A stretch of DNA of 64,000 nt from Hemicordylus capensis. Its lineage: Eukaryota > Chordata > Lepidosauria > Squamata > Cordylidae. Location of the stretch: positions 136,885,834-136,949,833 of the forward strand of contig NC_069660.1 of the NCBI RefSeq assembly GCF_027244095.1. The letters run 5' to 3'. Shown in pieces: positions 22,501-32,700 of this stretch (within the stretch, counting starts at the first letter, position 1; each line of letters starts with the position of its first letter). The translations under genes were made by a program, and so were the position numbers. The notes below the pieces were generated by a model. It saw nothing but the letters and a program-made list of their open reading frames with translations, was not told the DNA's origin and searched no databases.

Positions 22501-25500
22501 AGAAAAATCTGTTAGATTTGTTTCCATGTAAGACTTGTGTGCTTTAAATGATAGTACCCAAATTTGACTGGAGCCATATGTGTGTGAAAGTCTTTATCCC
22601 TTGTAGTGAGAGGAACCATATTCAGAAACAGGTGCTCTTTGTGTCCTATACATGTGCACACATGCACAACCTCAATTGAACTGTTGGCAACCGTGCTGCT
22701 ACTCCTTCAGACGACGGGAAGACTAAATTCAGTCTCCTTTTCACACCCTCTGATTGCAGACCCAATTTCTATATGGGGCTTTTCAGATGCTGAAAATACT
22801 AGCACAGCCACCCACTGCTAAATTACATGTAACTGGATCAATTCCTCTTTCTAAAGTTTTGAGCCTGCATATGCAAGAAAAGATGTACAAAAGCAAAGTT
22901 AAAAATGAGTCAATATTATTCTCAGGTATTAAATTAATTGCATTTCTTTTCCTCCTATTTCTAAAGGTACGTGGTGTTGGTACTGGAGGTATAGTGTCTA
23001 CAGCCTTTTGCCTGCTGTACAAGTTATTTACCCTGAAGCTTACCCGTAAGCAAGTGATGGGACTAATAACTCATACAGACTCCCCATATATTAGGGCCCT
23101 TGGATTCATGTATATTAGGTAAGTAGCAATGTATTTAACTGCCAACTAATTTTGTGCTCTGAAACTGTTATTAAATTTACCCAGTTTCTTTGTACTTTAA
23201 GGTACACACAGCCTCCAACAGATTTATGGGACTGGTTTGAATCCTTTCTTGATGATGAGGAGGTATGTCAACAAGGGTAATAATTTATTTTCTTTTTTTC
23301 TTTTTCTTGCCAAAATCTACTAAAACTGTGAGGTAAATTGTTGTAGTTTTGAGAAGGTGGGATTAAGAAACACTTTTCTTAAAAACAGGTTACATTCACT
23401 CCCAACATATTAGCAGCCTAAGTGCTTTGGTAAAAAGGAATGTGTCCTCAGATGATGCCTACATCTTGAAGAAATATCATTCCTGCTTTTTGACAATAAA
23501 GTATGAAACCAGCAGAATCAGGTAGAAGTGTATTTTTAAGTGCAAGTAAATTGTAAGTATTTTAAAGAAGGGAAAGTGATTGGGGTAGTTAGCAACCAAG
23601 AGAATATAAAGCCTTTGATTGCAATGTGACCCACATCTTTTGCACTCCCAGTGGAGTTGCTATTCAAAATTTTCTGTTGGAGGAATCGCCTACTGAACTT
23701 GGTTTTCAGCCTCCTAGCTTTTCAAAAGTAGTTTGGGGGTGCACATGAGATTTGCTGAAAGAGTAACTTTCTCCACCAGCACACATGCACTATTTTTAAG
23801 TTGAATTGTCTTCTTGGAAGCATTCATACCAAATGTCAAACTGCTTTCTTAGATTACACTCTGTATTTTGATTGTGTTTTTTCATTTTAGAAGTACTGAA
23901 TCCTTGTTCTTGAAGCAACTATTGTAGCTTCATAGTAATAAGTTGCAATGCCTTTTACTAGCTGCTGTCACACGAAACATTTAGATACTGTAAAAAGTTG
24001 GGGAGTGCATTATGGAATCAGGTCACACAGTCATTTAATCTCTGTCTTAAAGTATTTGACCCTTTTTTCAGGTTAGATGGAGTCTGTATGCCTGCATTTT
24101 TTGTTCTAATGAATGATATATTAGCATACATTTTGTCTCTCCATATGGCAATAAGAACGACATTCTTGGCTGCTTTCCACAAGCTGGTTCATAATAATAA
24201 TAATAATATTTTTAAAAACTTTGTTAGCCGCCCTGTAACAATTTGTTCTTTGGGCGGAGAACAAAAGTGGTTCATGACCACTTTTGTCCTGTGTCATCCA
24301 TATAACTAATTAAATATTTAGTAAGACAAATTCATAAGGGGCTTAGACAAATTCATGGAGGACAGGTCTATCAGTGGCTACTAGTCAGATGGCTATAGTC
24401 CACTTCCAGCCTCAGAGGCAAGATGCCTCTAAATATCAGTTTCAGGGGACAACAGCAAGAGAGAGGGCATGCCCTCGCCTTTTGCCTCTTGCCTGTGGAC
24501 TTCTCAGAGGCATCTGGTGAGCTACTGTGTAAAATAGGATGCTGGACTAGCTAGGCCTTGGGCCTGATCCAGCAGGGCTGTTCTTATGTTCTTAAGACAT
24601 GGATATCACTTCCACATGTTATAGTTCCACCCTGTCCCCCAGTTTGCCACTACTGGAAGATGTGGAGTTAGTGCCTGTTGTACGTATCCAACTAAATGTC
24701 ATTAATGCTTTGACTACTTCATTGATACTTTTTTTTTTTGTATGTACCTTTCAGGTATTATATTTAAGCTAATGTGGTGTTTTTTTCTTTAGATCTCTGT
24801 GCAACGGTTTTATTTGGAAATACTGTATATCTGAACACTTAAATGTGTGTGAGTGCAAGCAGTTTTACATTTAGATTTTCTCTTCCTGTTTTAGATAACA
24901 AATCTCACTTTCCTTGTGTGCTTGCACTATAGGTTTGGGCCTGACAATAGCTGACTAACATGTCCTGAGCTGTGAGAGGGCATAGCAAGAAGGCCTTCAT
25001 GCGGTAATGACCCTTTTCCGAGACAATGGTCATCATGGATTATGCGTTTCCAATTATTTGTTCCTTTATTTATTTTTTTGCATAACTCTAAATTAGAAAC
25101 CTCACTGCTTCATGGCAGTTGGTTTGCTATTGCTTCCAATTTAGGTAGGGTCCATTTTATACTACAGCTTTTTCTAATCATTTTTAGATAGGAAATGAAG
25201 TAGTCCTAAATATGGTTAGTCCACAGTGTTGAGTTGACCAATCTTTTAAAAATGAGATATTAATTTAGAACAAATTATATTCTATATTGTGGCAAAGATA
25301 CAAGACGGTAACATACAAATCAACTGTGTAAGGGGATTTCACACTAATATATTGAGAAAATGGACCCTTTACTATCTGACTACAGGGTGGATATGCACCT
25401 GTATGAATATGTATTAGACCAAACTCCCAGCCTGTAACATAAATGACCAATTGAACAATACAGGAGTTGAAGTCCTGAGGCAACTTATTTACCAACAAAA

Positions 25501-27720
25501 AAACAGCTAAGCCATCATATTTGAAAGATGGCGATCAGTATATTAGCTTTTGTTTTAGAGCAAATTTTAGATGGCTTCTCACAATTGGAATATGTGTTCT
25601 GTTTTGTGTTTGTTTTTGAAGGACCTTGATGTGAAAGCAGGTGGTGGCTGCGTCATGACCATTGGAGAGATGCTGCGCTCCTTTCTTACTAAGCTTGAAT
25701 GGTTTTCTACGTTATTTCCAAGAATTCCAGTACCGGTCCAGAAGAACATTGATCAACAAATTAAAGCCAGACCCAGAAAAATCAAGAAGGATGGCAAAGA
25801 GGGAGTAGAAGAAGTAGACAGACATGCAGAGCGTAGACGTTCAAGGTTATAAATTAACTTTACAAAATAGTTGCTTAATTTAAATTTTCTGCTATTCATT
25901 CAGCTAATCAAAATAATGTATGTAACTATTTTCCTCTGGCAACATGGTTTTTCAAAATGAATATCAGCACTTACATAGTACTTTGGAGTGTTCCAAGCAC
26001 TTCATGTATATTATCTTAATAATCCTTAGAATAGCTCTGTAAAGGTGGGTAGTATTCCTGTGGAGCAGGTGGGCTGAAAGAGAATGGCTTGTTTAGTTCA
26101 TCTAGTATGTTCATAGCAGGAGTGAGACTTAACTGGAACTTGCTGGTGCACACTCTTAAGCTTTATCAGGAATAGGTTGACTTCAGTCCTGGATGGTCTA
26201 TTTTTGTTTTACTGGGATCTCCATTGTACATTATTGTGTTAATTTTATACAGCAAGAGGGCAGCAACCTTTTCGGTTGCTGCCCCACTTCTCTGGAACTC
26301 CCTTCCCCTTCAGATTCGTTTAGCTCCTTCCTTATTGATTTTTAAATCTCTATTGAAGACTTTTCTTTTTTGCCAGGCTCTTGCCCTGTAGTTTACCGAT
26401 TTGGTTTTTTCATTTTTGTTAGTAACTTTAGCTCTTAATTTAGAATGTAATTTTAATGCTGTCTTGCTTTGCATGTTTTTGTACACCGCCCAGAGTCTTC
26501 AGAGTGGGTGGTATATTAAATGTTTCAAATAAATAAATAAATACTCAAGAACACTTGACAACTAAGGCATAACTAATTTGTGTTAAGTGATCTTTAGTAT
26601 ACACTTTTTTTGCTTAAGTGCTTTGTTGGATCAGACCAAGGCTCACTTATTCCAACATCTTTTGTAAGAATCCCAGCAATCAGTGGATGCTAGGTGGTCT
26701 ATCAGTAGACCATGATCTACCAAATCTAAGATATATTAGAGTACTTTTTGAAAGTGCGGCAGATACAAGTAACATGGAATGGTAAAATAAGGCAATTACA
26801 GAAGTTTTTTTGCTGAACCCCTTGTTGGAAGCACTTAATTTCTTAAGCATTTCTTTTCATGTAGGTCTCCAAGGAGGTCCTTGAGTCCCAGGAGATCACC
26901 CAGAAGATCAAGGAGCAGAAGTCGTCATCGGGAAGGTCGTGGATCATCTAGTTTTGATAGAGAACTGGAGAGGGAGAGGGAACGACAAAGACTAGAACGT
27001 GAAGCTAAGGAGAGAGAGAGGGAGAGGAGAAGATCCCGGAGTACTGATCGAGTATTGGAAAGAAGGCGAAGTAGAAGCCGGGAGAGGCACAGAAGTCGAA
27101 GTCGTGATCGCAAAGGAGACAGAAAAGACAGAGAGAGGGAAAGGGAGAAAGAAAATGAACGAAATAGGAGGAAGGAGCGTGAGTATGACAAAGAGAAAGG
27201 TAATGAAAGAGAGCGCTCTAGGGAGAGAGATCGTTCTAGAGAAAAATCAAAAGAAAGGAAGAATAAAAGTGAAATAGATGAGAGGAGGCACAAAGATGAA
27301 AAAGATGAAAGGAAGCATAGAGATGAGAAAAGAGATTCCAAGAAAGAGCGGAGGCATAGCAGGAGTCGAAGTAGGGATCGGAAGCATAGGAGTAGAAGTG
27401 TGAGTAGGAATGCTGGCAAGCACAGTAGAAGTAGAAGCAAAGAAAAGTCAAGTAAACACAAAGGTGAAAGTAAAGAGAAATCAAATAAGCGGAGTAGGAG
27501 CAGAAGCAGAGGAAGAAATGATAGTGCTGAAAAGTCTCGAAAACGAGACCTTAGTCCCAGCAAAGAGCGATCACGAAAACGTAGTAAAAGCAAAGAACGT
27601 TCCCATAAACATGACCACAGTGATAAGGACCACTCAGACAAACATGATCGTCGGAGGAGCCAAAGTACAGAACGAGAGAATCAAGAGAAACAATCTAAAA
27701 ACAAAGATGAGACTGTATGA
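16155..27720 (+). CDS. PRPF38B: PRPF38B, pre-mRNA-splicing factor 38B (six coding exons)
   Basis: Exons 16155-16490, 21667-21735, 22967-23118, 23202-23262, 25622-25845 and 26865-27720 join in frame to 565 residues, close to the human protein (about 546). Residues 1-65 are a His/Gln/Pro-rich, low-complexity leader. The PRP38 domain runs from about 65 to 245 (NVLPLWGNEKTMNLNPMILT, YELKTYHEVVDEIYFK, HTDSPYIRALGFMYIR, DWFESFLDDEE). From about 275 to the end is a basic Arg/Ser and Arg/Glu-rich tail (SPRRSPRRSRSRSRHREGRG) like those of SR-related splicing proteins. PRP38-family proteins act in the nucleus in spliceosome activation; the precise role of the B paralogue is less settled. The start ATG sits in a good context (CCGCCATGG). 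The donor of intron 5 is weak (AAG|GTTATA), and retaining that intron would end the protein at SRL-stop, without the RS tail. Confidence 0.97.
17385..17475 (+). repeat. 3' end of MIR/CORE-like SINE
   Basis: TTACAGGGTTGTTGTGAGGA, CTGCTCTGGGCTCCTTC and GAGCAGGATATAAATG match the 3' half of the SINE at 4371 and 61225. The tRNA-like head is missing. Intron 1 of PRPF38B. Confidence 0.7.
17530..18085. repeat. Unclassified pyrimidine-rich GC block in PRPF38B intron 1
   Basis: Starts near ACTAGCCTGCCCGCACAGAG and ends near GAATTAATATAATAGG, with an interior rich in CCTCC and CCGCC on the plus strand. Long frames exist in all plus frames and several minus ones because stops are rare in such composition; none is recognisable. 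It is probably a repeat, given its sharp composition edges. Confidence 0.4.
18800..18870. repeat. Partial hAT-like element end
   Basis: CAGCAAGCCTCAACAAATAT and CTCTAGGGACCAGCCCAAAA are related to the left part of the element at 21109 (CAGGCCTTGACAAATTTTC, CTCTAGGGGCAAGCCCAAG). Only this end is recognisable. Confidence 0.5.
18990..19406. mobile_element. GC-rich palindromic hAT MITE in PRPF38B intron 1
   Basis: Begins TAGGGATGTGCATCGAACCGG and ends TTTGTGCACATCCCTA. The arms pair: CCAGAAGTAGCATGTGCGTGC with GCACGCACATGCTGCTTCCGG. The flanks CAAGCGAG and AAAGTGAA match at 5 of 8 positions, a decayed target duplication. It includes a (GT)n/(AC)n stretch and the motif GTGGTAAGTGCACC. Confidence 0.85.
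20147..20281. mobile_element. hAT-type foldback MITE in PRPF38B intron 1
   Basis: Begins CAGTGTTCCCTCTAAC and ends GTTAGAGGGCACAGCG, inverted. A hairpin forms from CCCAGATGTTGTTGACTACAAC and GTTGTAGTGAACAACATCTGGG. Flanks CTTACCTG and CTCACCTG match at 7 of 8 positions. Confidence 0.85.
20738..20994 (-). repeat. Sauria-type tRNA SINE, full length
   Basis: Reverse complement of the family: tail CAAGTCGGTGTCAACTCCTAG, core TTTCAGCACCTCCCTATATCG, head GGGGATTTGAACTAGCAGCC and CTTCCCCACTGTGCC. A short extra stretch near 20892 (TTTACTAGGCACA) is an internal insertion. Confidence 0.8.
21045..21470 (-). mobile_element. Old CR1/L2-like LINE 3' UTR fragment, split by a hAT element
   Basis: GAATTTGTCTAGTCTCCTTTAAAG before the insertion and GCCCATCACATCTTGTGGCAG after it are in the style of CR1/L2 3' UTRs read backwards. 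The two halves join when the 21109-21393 element is removed. Heavily decayed. Confidence 0.5.
21109..21393. mobile_element. hAT-type element with decayed 8-base TSD
   Basis: Begins CAGGCCTTGACAAATTTTC and ends GGGATTCGTCAAACTCTG. Its reverse complement, CAGAGTTTGACGAATCCC, pairs with the start. The flanks CTTTAAAG (21101-21108) and TTTTAAGG (21394-21401) match at 6 of 8. It ends about 270 bases before PRPF38B exon 2. Confidence 0.65.
21667..21735 (+). CDS. PRPF38B: PRPF38B coding exon 2
   Basis: 69 bases between acceptor TTTGCAG and donor GGG|GTAAGT, encoding VTHVEPWEKGSRKTAGQTGM and CGG. Phase 0 on both sides, so skipping keeps the frame. Confidence 0.95.
22062..22465. mobile_element. GC-rich palindromic hAT MITE in PRPF38B intron 2
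   Basis: Perfect 8-base duplication ATATGATT (22054-22061 and 22466-22473) around TAGGGATGTGCAC...GGGCACAAGCCTA. Arms: GGGGCGGCAGCGTTCCTCCC with GGGAGGAACGCTGCCGCCCC. Palindromic subterminal CCGAAACGTTTCGG. It carries GGGGTGAGTACACTC on one arm. This copy best fixes the family's hAT identity. Confidence 0.93.
22967..23118 (+). CDS. PRPF38B: PRPF38B coding exon 3
   Basis: 152 bases, acceptor TTCTAAAG and donor TTAG|GTAAGT, ending in phase 2. Encodes the core of the PRP38 domain (GTGGIVSTAFCLLYKLFTLK, RKQVMGLITHTDSPYIRALG). Confidence 0.95.
23202..23262 (+). CDS. PRPF38B: PRPF38B coding exon 4
   Basis: 61 bases from acceptor ACTTTAAG to donor GAG|GTATGT. Completes the Arg codon and encodes YTQPPTDLWDWFESFLDDEE. 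Only 83 bases of intron separate it from exon 3. Confidence 0.95.
24196..24270 (-). mobile_element. LINE (L2-type) 3' tail
   Basis: ATAATAATAATAATATTTTTAAAAAC followed by TTTGTTAGCCGCCC and GGGCGGAGAAC reads as the reverse complement of an L2-type tail. Intron 4 of PRPF38B. Confidence 0.5.
24331..24597 (+). mobile_element. CR1 3' UTR fragment
   Basis: AATTCATGGAGGACAGGTCT, CTATCAGTGGCTACTAGTCAG and GGGCCTGATCCAGCAGGGCT match the 3' UTR of the CR1 at 4937-5856. 5'-truncated; intron 4 of PRPF38B. Confidence 0.85.
24600..25621 (+). other. Rest of PRPF38B intron 4, nothing recognised
   Basis: AT-rich intron sequence without clear repeat ends or an alternative exon. Confidence 0.45.
25622..25845 (+). 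CDS. PRPF38B: PRPF38B coding exon 5
   Basis: 224 bases from acceptor TTTTTGAAG. Encodes the end of the PRP38 domain (GEMLRSFLTKLEWFSTLFPR, IPVPVQKNIDQQIK) and the start of the basic linker. The donor is TCAAG|GTTATA, far from consensus. Reading on gives Arg-Leu-stop within 5 bases. Confidence 0.93.
26240..26545 (+). mobile_element. L2-type LINE 3' end
   Basis: GGCAGCAACCTTTTCGGTTG, TCTGGAACTCCCTTCCCC and GTACACCGCCCAGAGTCTTC, closing with AAATAAATAAATAAATA, form an L2-type 3' UTR. Intron 5 of PRPF38B. Confidence 0.7.
26618..26715 (-). mobile_element. Old CR1 3' UTR fragment
   Basis: TTGGATCAGACCAAGGCTCAC and TCCAACATCTTTTGTAAGAATCC are a decayed version of the reverse-complement CR1 3' UTR also seen at 44790. 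Confidence 0.45.
26865..27720 (+). CDS. PRPF38B: PRPF38B coding exon 6 (RS-rich tail)
   Basis: Acceptor TTTTCATGTAG. 856 bases encode an almost uninterrupted Arg/Ser/Glu/Lys tail ending KQSKNKDETV-stop. Low-complexity purine-rich sequence makes long frames in the other phases and on the other strand; these are shadows. The C-terminal NKDETV matches the mammalian end. Confidence 0.96.
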
Positions 27721-28950
27721 ATGTGCAGAAGTGGATCACATTGAATCCTATAAATGTTTGAAATTTTGCTTATTTTTTCTTAAAAGTTGAGATTGTGCAG
27801 TAGTTGATGAGCACTCTTCTTCAACCTCCCTCTAGGCTGCAGATTGTCATTTCCTATTTTGAGTAGGGAAGTGCCTTTGTAATCCTGTTAAATGCGTTGA
27901 CTATTCCAGCCCATTTGTTTAGTTATTCATGATGCAAATCTGTTCGTGTATTTTTTTTATTGTTCAAATGTACAATCTGTACATAAGTCCTGAAACTGTT
28001 CTAATCCCTTTGGCATGGTTTGCCATGTTGGTTAAATTTGTATACGGCAATAAAACTGCCACTAATTCTACTTTGTTTTATAGATGTGGAATTATGGTTT
28101 CTACCTTTTGAATTAGCATGGCTGTGCTTTGCATAATAGTATGGCAGAAGCTTTTAAGGATGGGTCTTGAACGTGTATTATATCAAAAATATTTATGTCC
28201 ATTCAACATCCATGAAGGTTGCAGTTTTAGAACTCTTGTGTCCATTTGTACCTCGTCTTGAGAAAACATTTAAAATATGTTTTATTTGTGAGACTCAAGA
28301 AAGCATTACATTTAGAGTAGGCTATTCAAGGAGGTAGCAGTTTTCAAGGCAGGGATGTAGGTTTTGCTGAAGTTTATGTAGTAGTCAATGCTACCTCACA
28401 GGGACACTGTTAAAATTGATAAGCCTATGTACCATAATCCACATAGACCTTCTGGCTAGCTTTTATTGTTCATGTAAAGATTCTTTGAATACAATATCTG
28501 TAGGATTTTTTTGTTAAAAGAAATTGATACCACCACCCTCATTCATGAAGCAACCCCTATGGAAACAAAGGTGAATGAAATTAAAGGAGGGAGGCAGGAA
28601 AGTGAAATAAGGTCAAGCAGCAAACTTCAGTTTCAAGCTTCCAAATAATTTTTTTAATAAAGGAAAGACTCATTTAAAGTAAAGTATCTTCATAGTGTTC
28701 TTTTTTTATGCATTTTTTAAAAACAAAGATTTGTGATCATTGCTTGAGCGGAAGAATTTCTCTCCAGCAACGGGAACAGTAGCTAAACTTTTGGGACACT
28801 GATTACTTGTGAGATAATGTCCAAATGCAGTATTGAAAGAGAAATCATATCACAACAGTGCATTTCTGTTTGGTAGATGTGTTCTAGTGACCTGTATAAG
28901 AAATATAAAATCTCTGGAATAAAGACTGGATTAATTTATTTGTGGCTTTC
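27721..28950 (+). other. PRPF38B: PRPF38B 3' UTR with alternative poly(A) signals
   Basis: AATAAA hexamers on the plus strand at 28049-28054, 28656-28661 and 28918-28923 give possible 3' UTRs of about 0.35, 0.95 and 1.2 kb. The last lies next to a minus-strand AATAAA at 28935-28940 that could serve FNDC7. Usage is inferred. Confidence 0.5.
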
Positions 28951-29705
28951 CCCAATTGTTCATTACCAGCTACAAAGTAATTTTGGGCTTCTCTGACTTG
29001 TAAGCATTAGAAACACAAATTCAACACCTAAAGAATAGACTTCCTAGCATGTGAATGGAATAGTGGCAGAAATATTTGACAGGCCAATTTCCTAAGTCAC
29101 TTAAGGGTTTTACGAATGAGGTACAGATTTTAAAAACTGTATTTTCACACTTTGCCCTTTCAATTCATTAGTGGTTATCAAACTCTTTGATAATCAGTGT
29201 TGTGAAAACAGTAAGATCTGTTTTTTTATCATATAGTATGGCTAAGTGGTGGTCCCCTTTCATTTTACTACTTTCCAGAAGCTTTGTCTTGAAAGCTGAC
29301 ATTGCTGTCGTATAAAAATCTCATAATCACTGAGTGGGGAGAAATATTGAAGGAATTTTATATGCATGCTCAGTTGACAAAATATCCTGATTATTAGAAC
29401 ATGGTAGAAATGTATAAGGCACCATGAACTGACTAGTGGATACTGTAGTAACCAGTACAAGCATGGGGACCTAATAATAACAGACAAAAAGAAAAGACTA
29501 TTTAATTGGCTAGGAATAGGATCATATTTTAGCTGCAATGACAAGTCACTGCTTTGACTGCTTCAGCAGTCATATGACAGAGAAACTAACCAGAGTGAAC
29601 ACAGTGGTGCAGAAGCCACATGACGAAAAGTTTTAATGATTACATTAGACTCCAGTCCAAACAATGTTGACTGAAATAATGCTCTGACATTCTTACTTGC
29701 TTGTT

Positions 29706-29767
29706 TCAGTCTGCTTTTTCTTGTAGCACTTGGTGATGTTCTGCACTTCTCTTTCCTCTGTAAATCA
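29706..29767 (-). CDS. FNDC7: FNDC7 coding exon 12 (stop)
   Basis: Acceptor AATTTTTGCAG, then the frame carried from exon 11 (Gly-1 phase G) reads VIYRGKRSAEHHQVLQEKAD-stop. A basic tail after the last FN3 domain is plausible. The call rests on the splice site and on phase agreement only. Confidence 0.65.
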
Positions 29768-32700
29768 CTGCAAAAATTAAAATTAAACTAGTAATTTAGG
29801 CCAACTGGGTGAGCAAGACAATTTACTCTTCCTCATTTTGCGCCCATGTGGATATGATGGTGTTTCCTAGTTCCCAGGCCTTGTGATTCTCCTTCCTGTT
29901 TCCAACATTTTAGTTTGTGACTTGAGAAGGGCTACAACTCACACCATTCTGAAAGCCAAGCACTCCCACCAGCCTTATCCTGGATGTGTGTGAAGTAGTG
30001 GTATGTGAAGATCTAAGAAAAAAAGTCCTAAAATTTTGCTATGTAGAGGTCCTGGTTTTAAAGATAAATTCTGGGGTTCTGGTTAAGAATTGAAGGTTTT
30101 AACTAGTACACACTACTTTTTGTGAATATTCAATGAATGGATTTTAATTCAAACTCAGCATTAACCCATTTTTGTCTTTGAGGCTGAGAGTAAATCTCTC
30201 TTAGGGTAGATGACCTTTTTCGTTGCTCTTTCTCTTATCTCACCTCTTTGCTATAGCATGTGGCTTCATTTGTTACTTTTGGCCATCTTTTAGACGCTAA
30301 TTGTCCATTTCAATTGAGGCTTCGATTTTTGTATAAGCTATACAAGTGTGAATATATAGTTCAGATCCTTGATGCCTGCATTAAGTATCTGTGAGGCCAA
30401 GTAACTAGGAATCTATGATCTTTCAAGTCCTGGTCTACCTCTCAGGAGTTAGAAATGTAAAAGCTGAGAATCTCTGTATTGGACATTTCCTGCATATAGT
30501 ACTTTATGTTGAATTGGGTTTTAGATTATAGACTAATTATTCTTGATCATAATGAAGTTTACAGAAAGCATTACCATAAAATCTCTTAAAAGATTTTAAA
30601 TATTCAAATCATAAATATCTAAACATATTTTAATGTAATCATAAACAAAATAAATCCAAAATATTAGAAGTTGCAACCACAATACATTTGCTTACCCATT
30701 CCTACTGAACTTCCAGAACAAGTCACTGAAAAATTAAGAACAAAATAAGATCACTATTAAAAGCTAAAAACATTAAGATTTCAGAGATTTATAGTATAAT
30801 TATTCAATAGTAGTGCTTTCAAATGAGAATTTTACAAAATAACTATTCCGAGAATAATATATTTGGTTTATTAAAAGAAACGGTTGTAAACTGTTTTTAT
30901 ATATTGAAATTGAGCTTTTAGCCATTCACAAATTTGCAGATGTAAATATTTAACATTTGGAAAAAGGCTAGATCAGCAGCAGTAAATAGTGGGATCAGTC
31001 AATAAGTGATTCTAAATAGATAGAACTGCAACAATTGCATTTTTATAAATATCAATATTGCATTGCTAATGTGCGATAAAGATGAGCAACTATTTCCATA
31101 TTCTTTGTGAGTGGAGGCTGATTTCAAGTAACTTCCACCTAACAGTCTTAATAGTTTACTTGACCTTAAATGTAAAGTGTGCCATCAAGTCGGTGTCGAC
31201 TCCTGGTGACCACAGAGTTATTAGTAGGATAGAAAATTATTTTCACATCTCTTCCACTATCCTCCCCCATGCCCCAACTTCACTTTACACTGCTGTTGCA
31301 GAACCCAAACTGTCCTTACCTGAATAGATTTTCTTAGGACAAAATGTAAGTTTTGTTCCTTTATCAGTTACAGGTGACACGACAACAGTATAGACATCCC
31401 CACAGGGTATCTCGGTGACATCACAGTAATTCAGAGCTGCATTAGGTGTACAAGTGAAATTTCCCTTTGAGCCATAGAGATCTGTACAATAATTTATTGA
31501 CCTGTCAGAAGCCCGCCAGTATATTCGTATGCCATTGTTACCCAGTCTATATAATTTAACTCCAGATGGGCAGCAGGCACCTAAGAGAGAGAAAAGAAAC
31601 AAGATAGCTTTCTGAATAGTTTGTTCTTTCTTCTGGAGACAAATAATTACCAGATATCCTAGCCAATTTTGGTGAAATAAGTTTTCAGACAGCTTAGTAT
31701 ATATGGTGTCCCATAAAGCATTAGCTATATAAAATATAAATCTTATCAAGGCCTACAACCAGCATTTAGATAGCCTTTTATAGCTGTTTGCAAGCAGCTG
31801 GGGGTATGTTCTGAAGTTGCTATGTATCCATATGATCTTAGTGGAGATCTGGTAACCTTCACAATGGCTTTGCACCTGTGCAATAGTACCCGTAGAAGGA
31901 TTTCAAGCTCATCAAAGTGCTGTGAAGCTCCACGCTTTGTACGTAGGGCACATTTGTTATCCTTGTGGCAGAGTGACTCTTCCAAGACGCTGACTCTGTC
32001 CTGACTAGCCACTGTGGACAGTTCCCTCATTCTTGCTCCTTGTGTTTGGTTTCTGAAAAGAAAATTAGGGTTTACTTACTCGTTTTATCTGACTTTGGAC
32101 TGTCTGACTATTCTCTACCTTACCACTTAACTTTGGCAGCTAATGGACTCAAAAAAGACCTTTAAACGTTACTCTACTTGTTTTGGGGCCCTCCCCTCTT
32201 CGGACAAACACAACCAATGTCTATTCTGCCTGCGGGGAGACCATAACATAGGTGCCTGTAAGGTTTGCTTATCTTTCTCCATGCTGTGACACAAAGAAGT
32301 AGAGAGTTATATTTCTCTCCTTTTTTGAAAATCGGTGTTACATTTGCTACTTTCCAGTCCTCTGGTACAGAGCCTGATTGTAGGGATAAGTTATATATTT
32401 TTGCAAGGAGATCTGTAGAGAGTTATATTTGAGCCACTATCTACGAACAGGCCGTTTGACCATCGACACCTATGCCGTATTCACTAACATCGTTGGCTCT
32501 GTCAACATTGTCCATGTCAAAGCCGGGCTTGGCTCCGTCGACGTCTTCTACAATGACCATATAGTCCACTTTCCAAAATCCTCGTGATGTGTCGAAAGAT
32601 GAAAACATCATAAGAAGTGAAAACATTGGGAAGAGGAACCCTCCTCTCATCCCAAACATTGCAAAATTGGATTGACGATGCCAATGCAACCAACTTGGTA

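Noticed and set aside
26925-27641. Long minus-strand frame, Leu/Ser-rich, opposite PRPF38B exon 6
   Set aside because: It is the antisense shadow of the Arg/Ser/Glu-rich exon, whose biased codons remove stops on the other strand.
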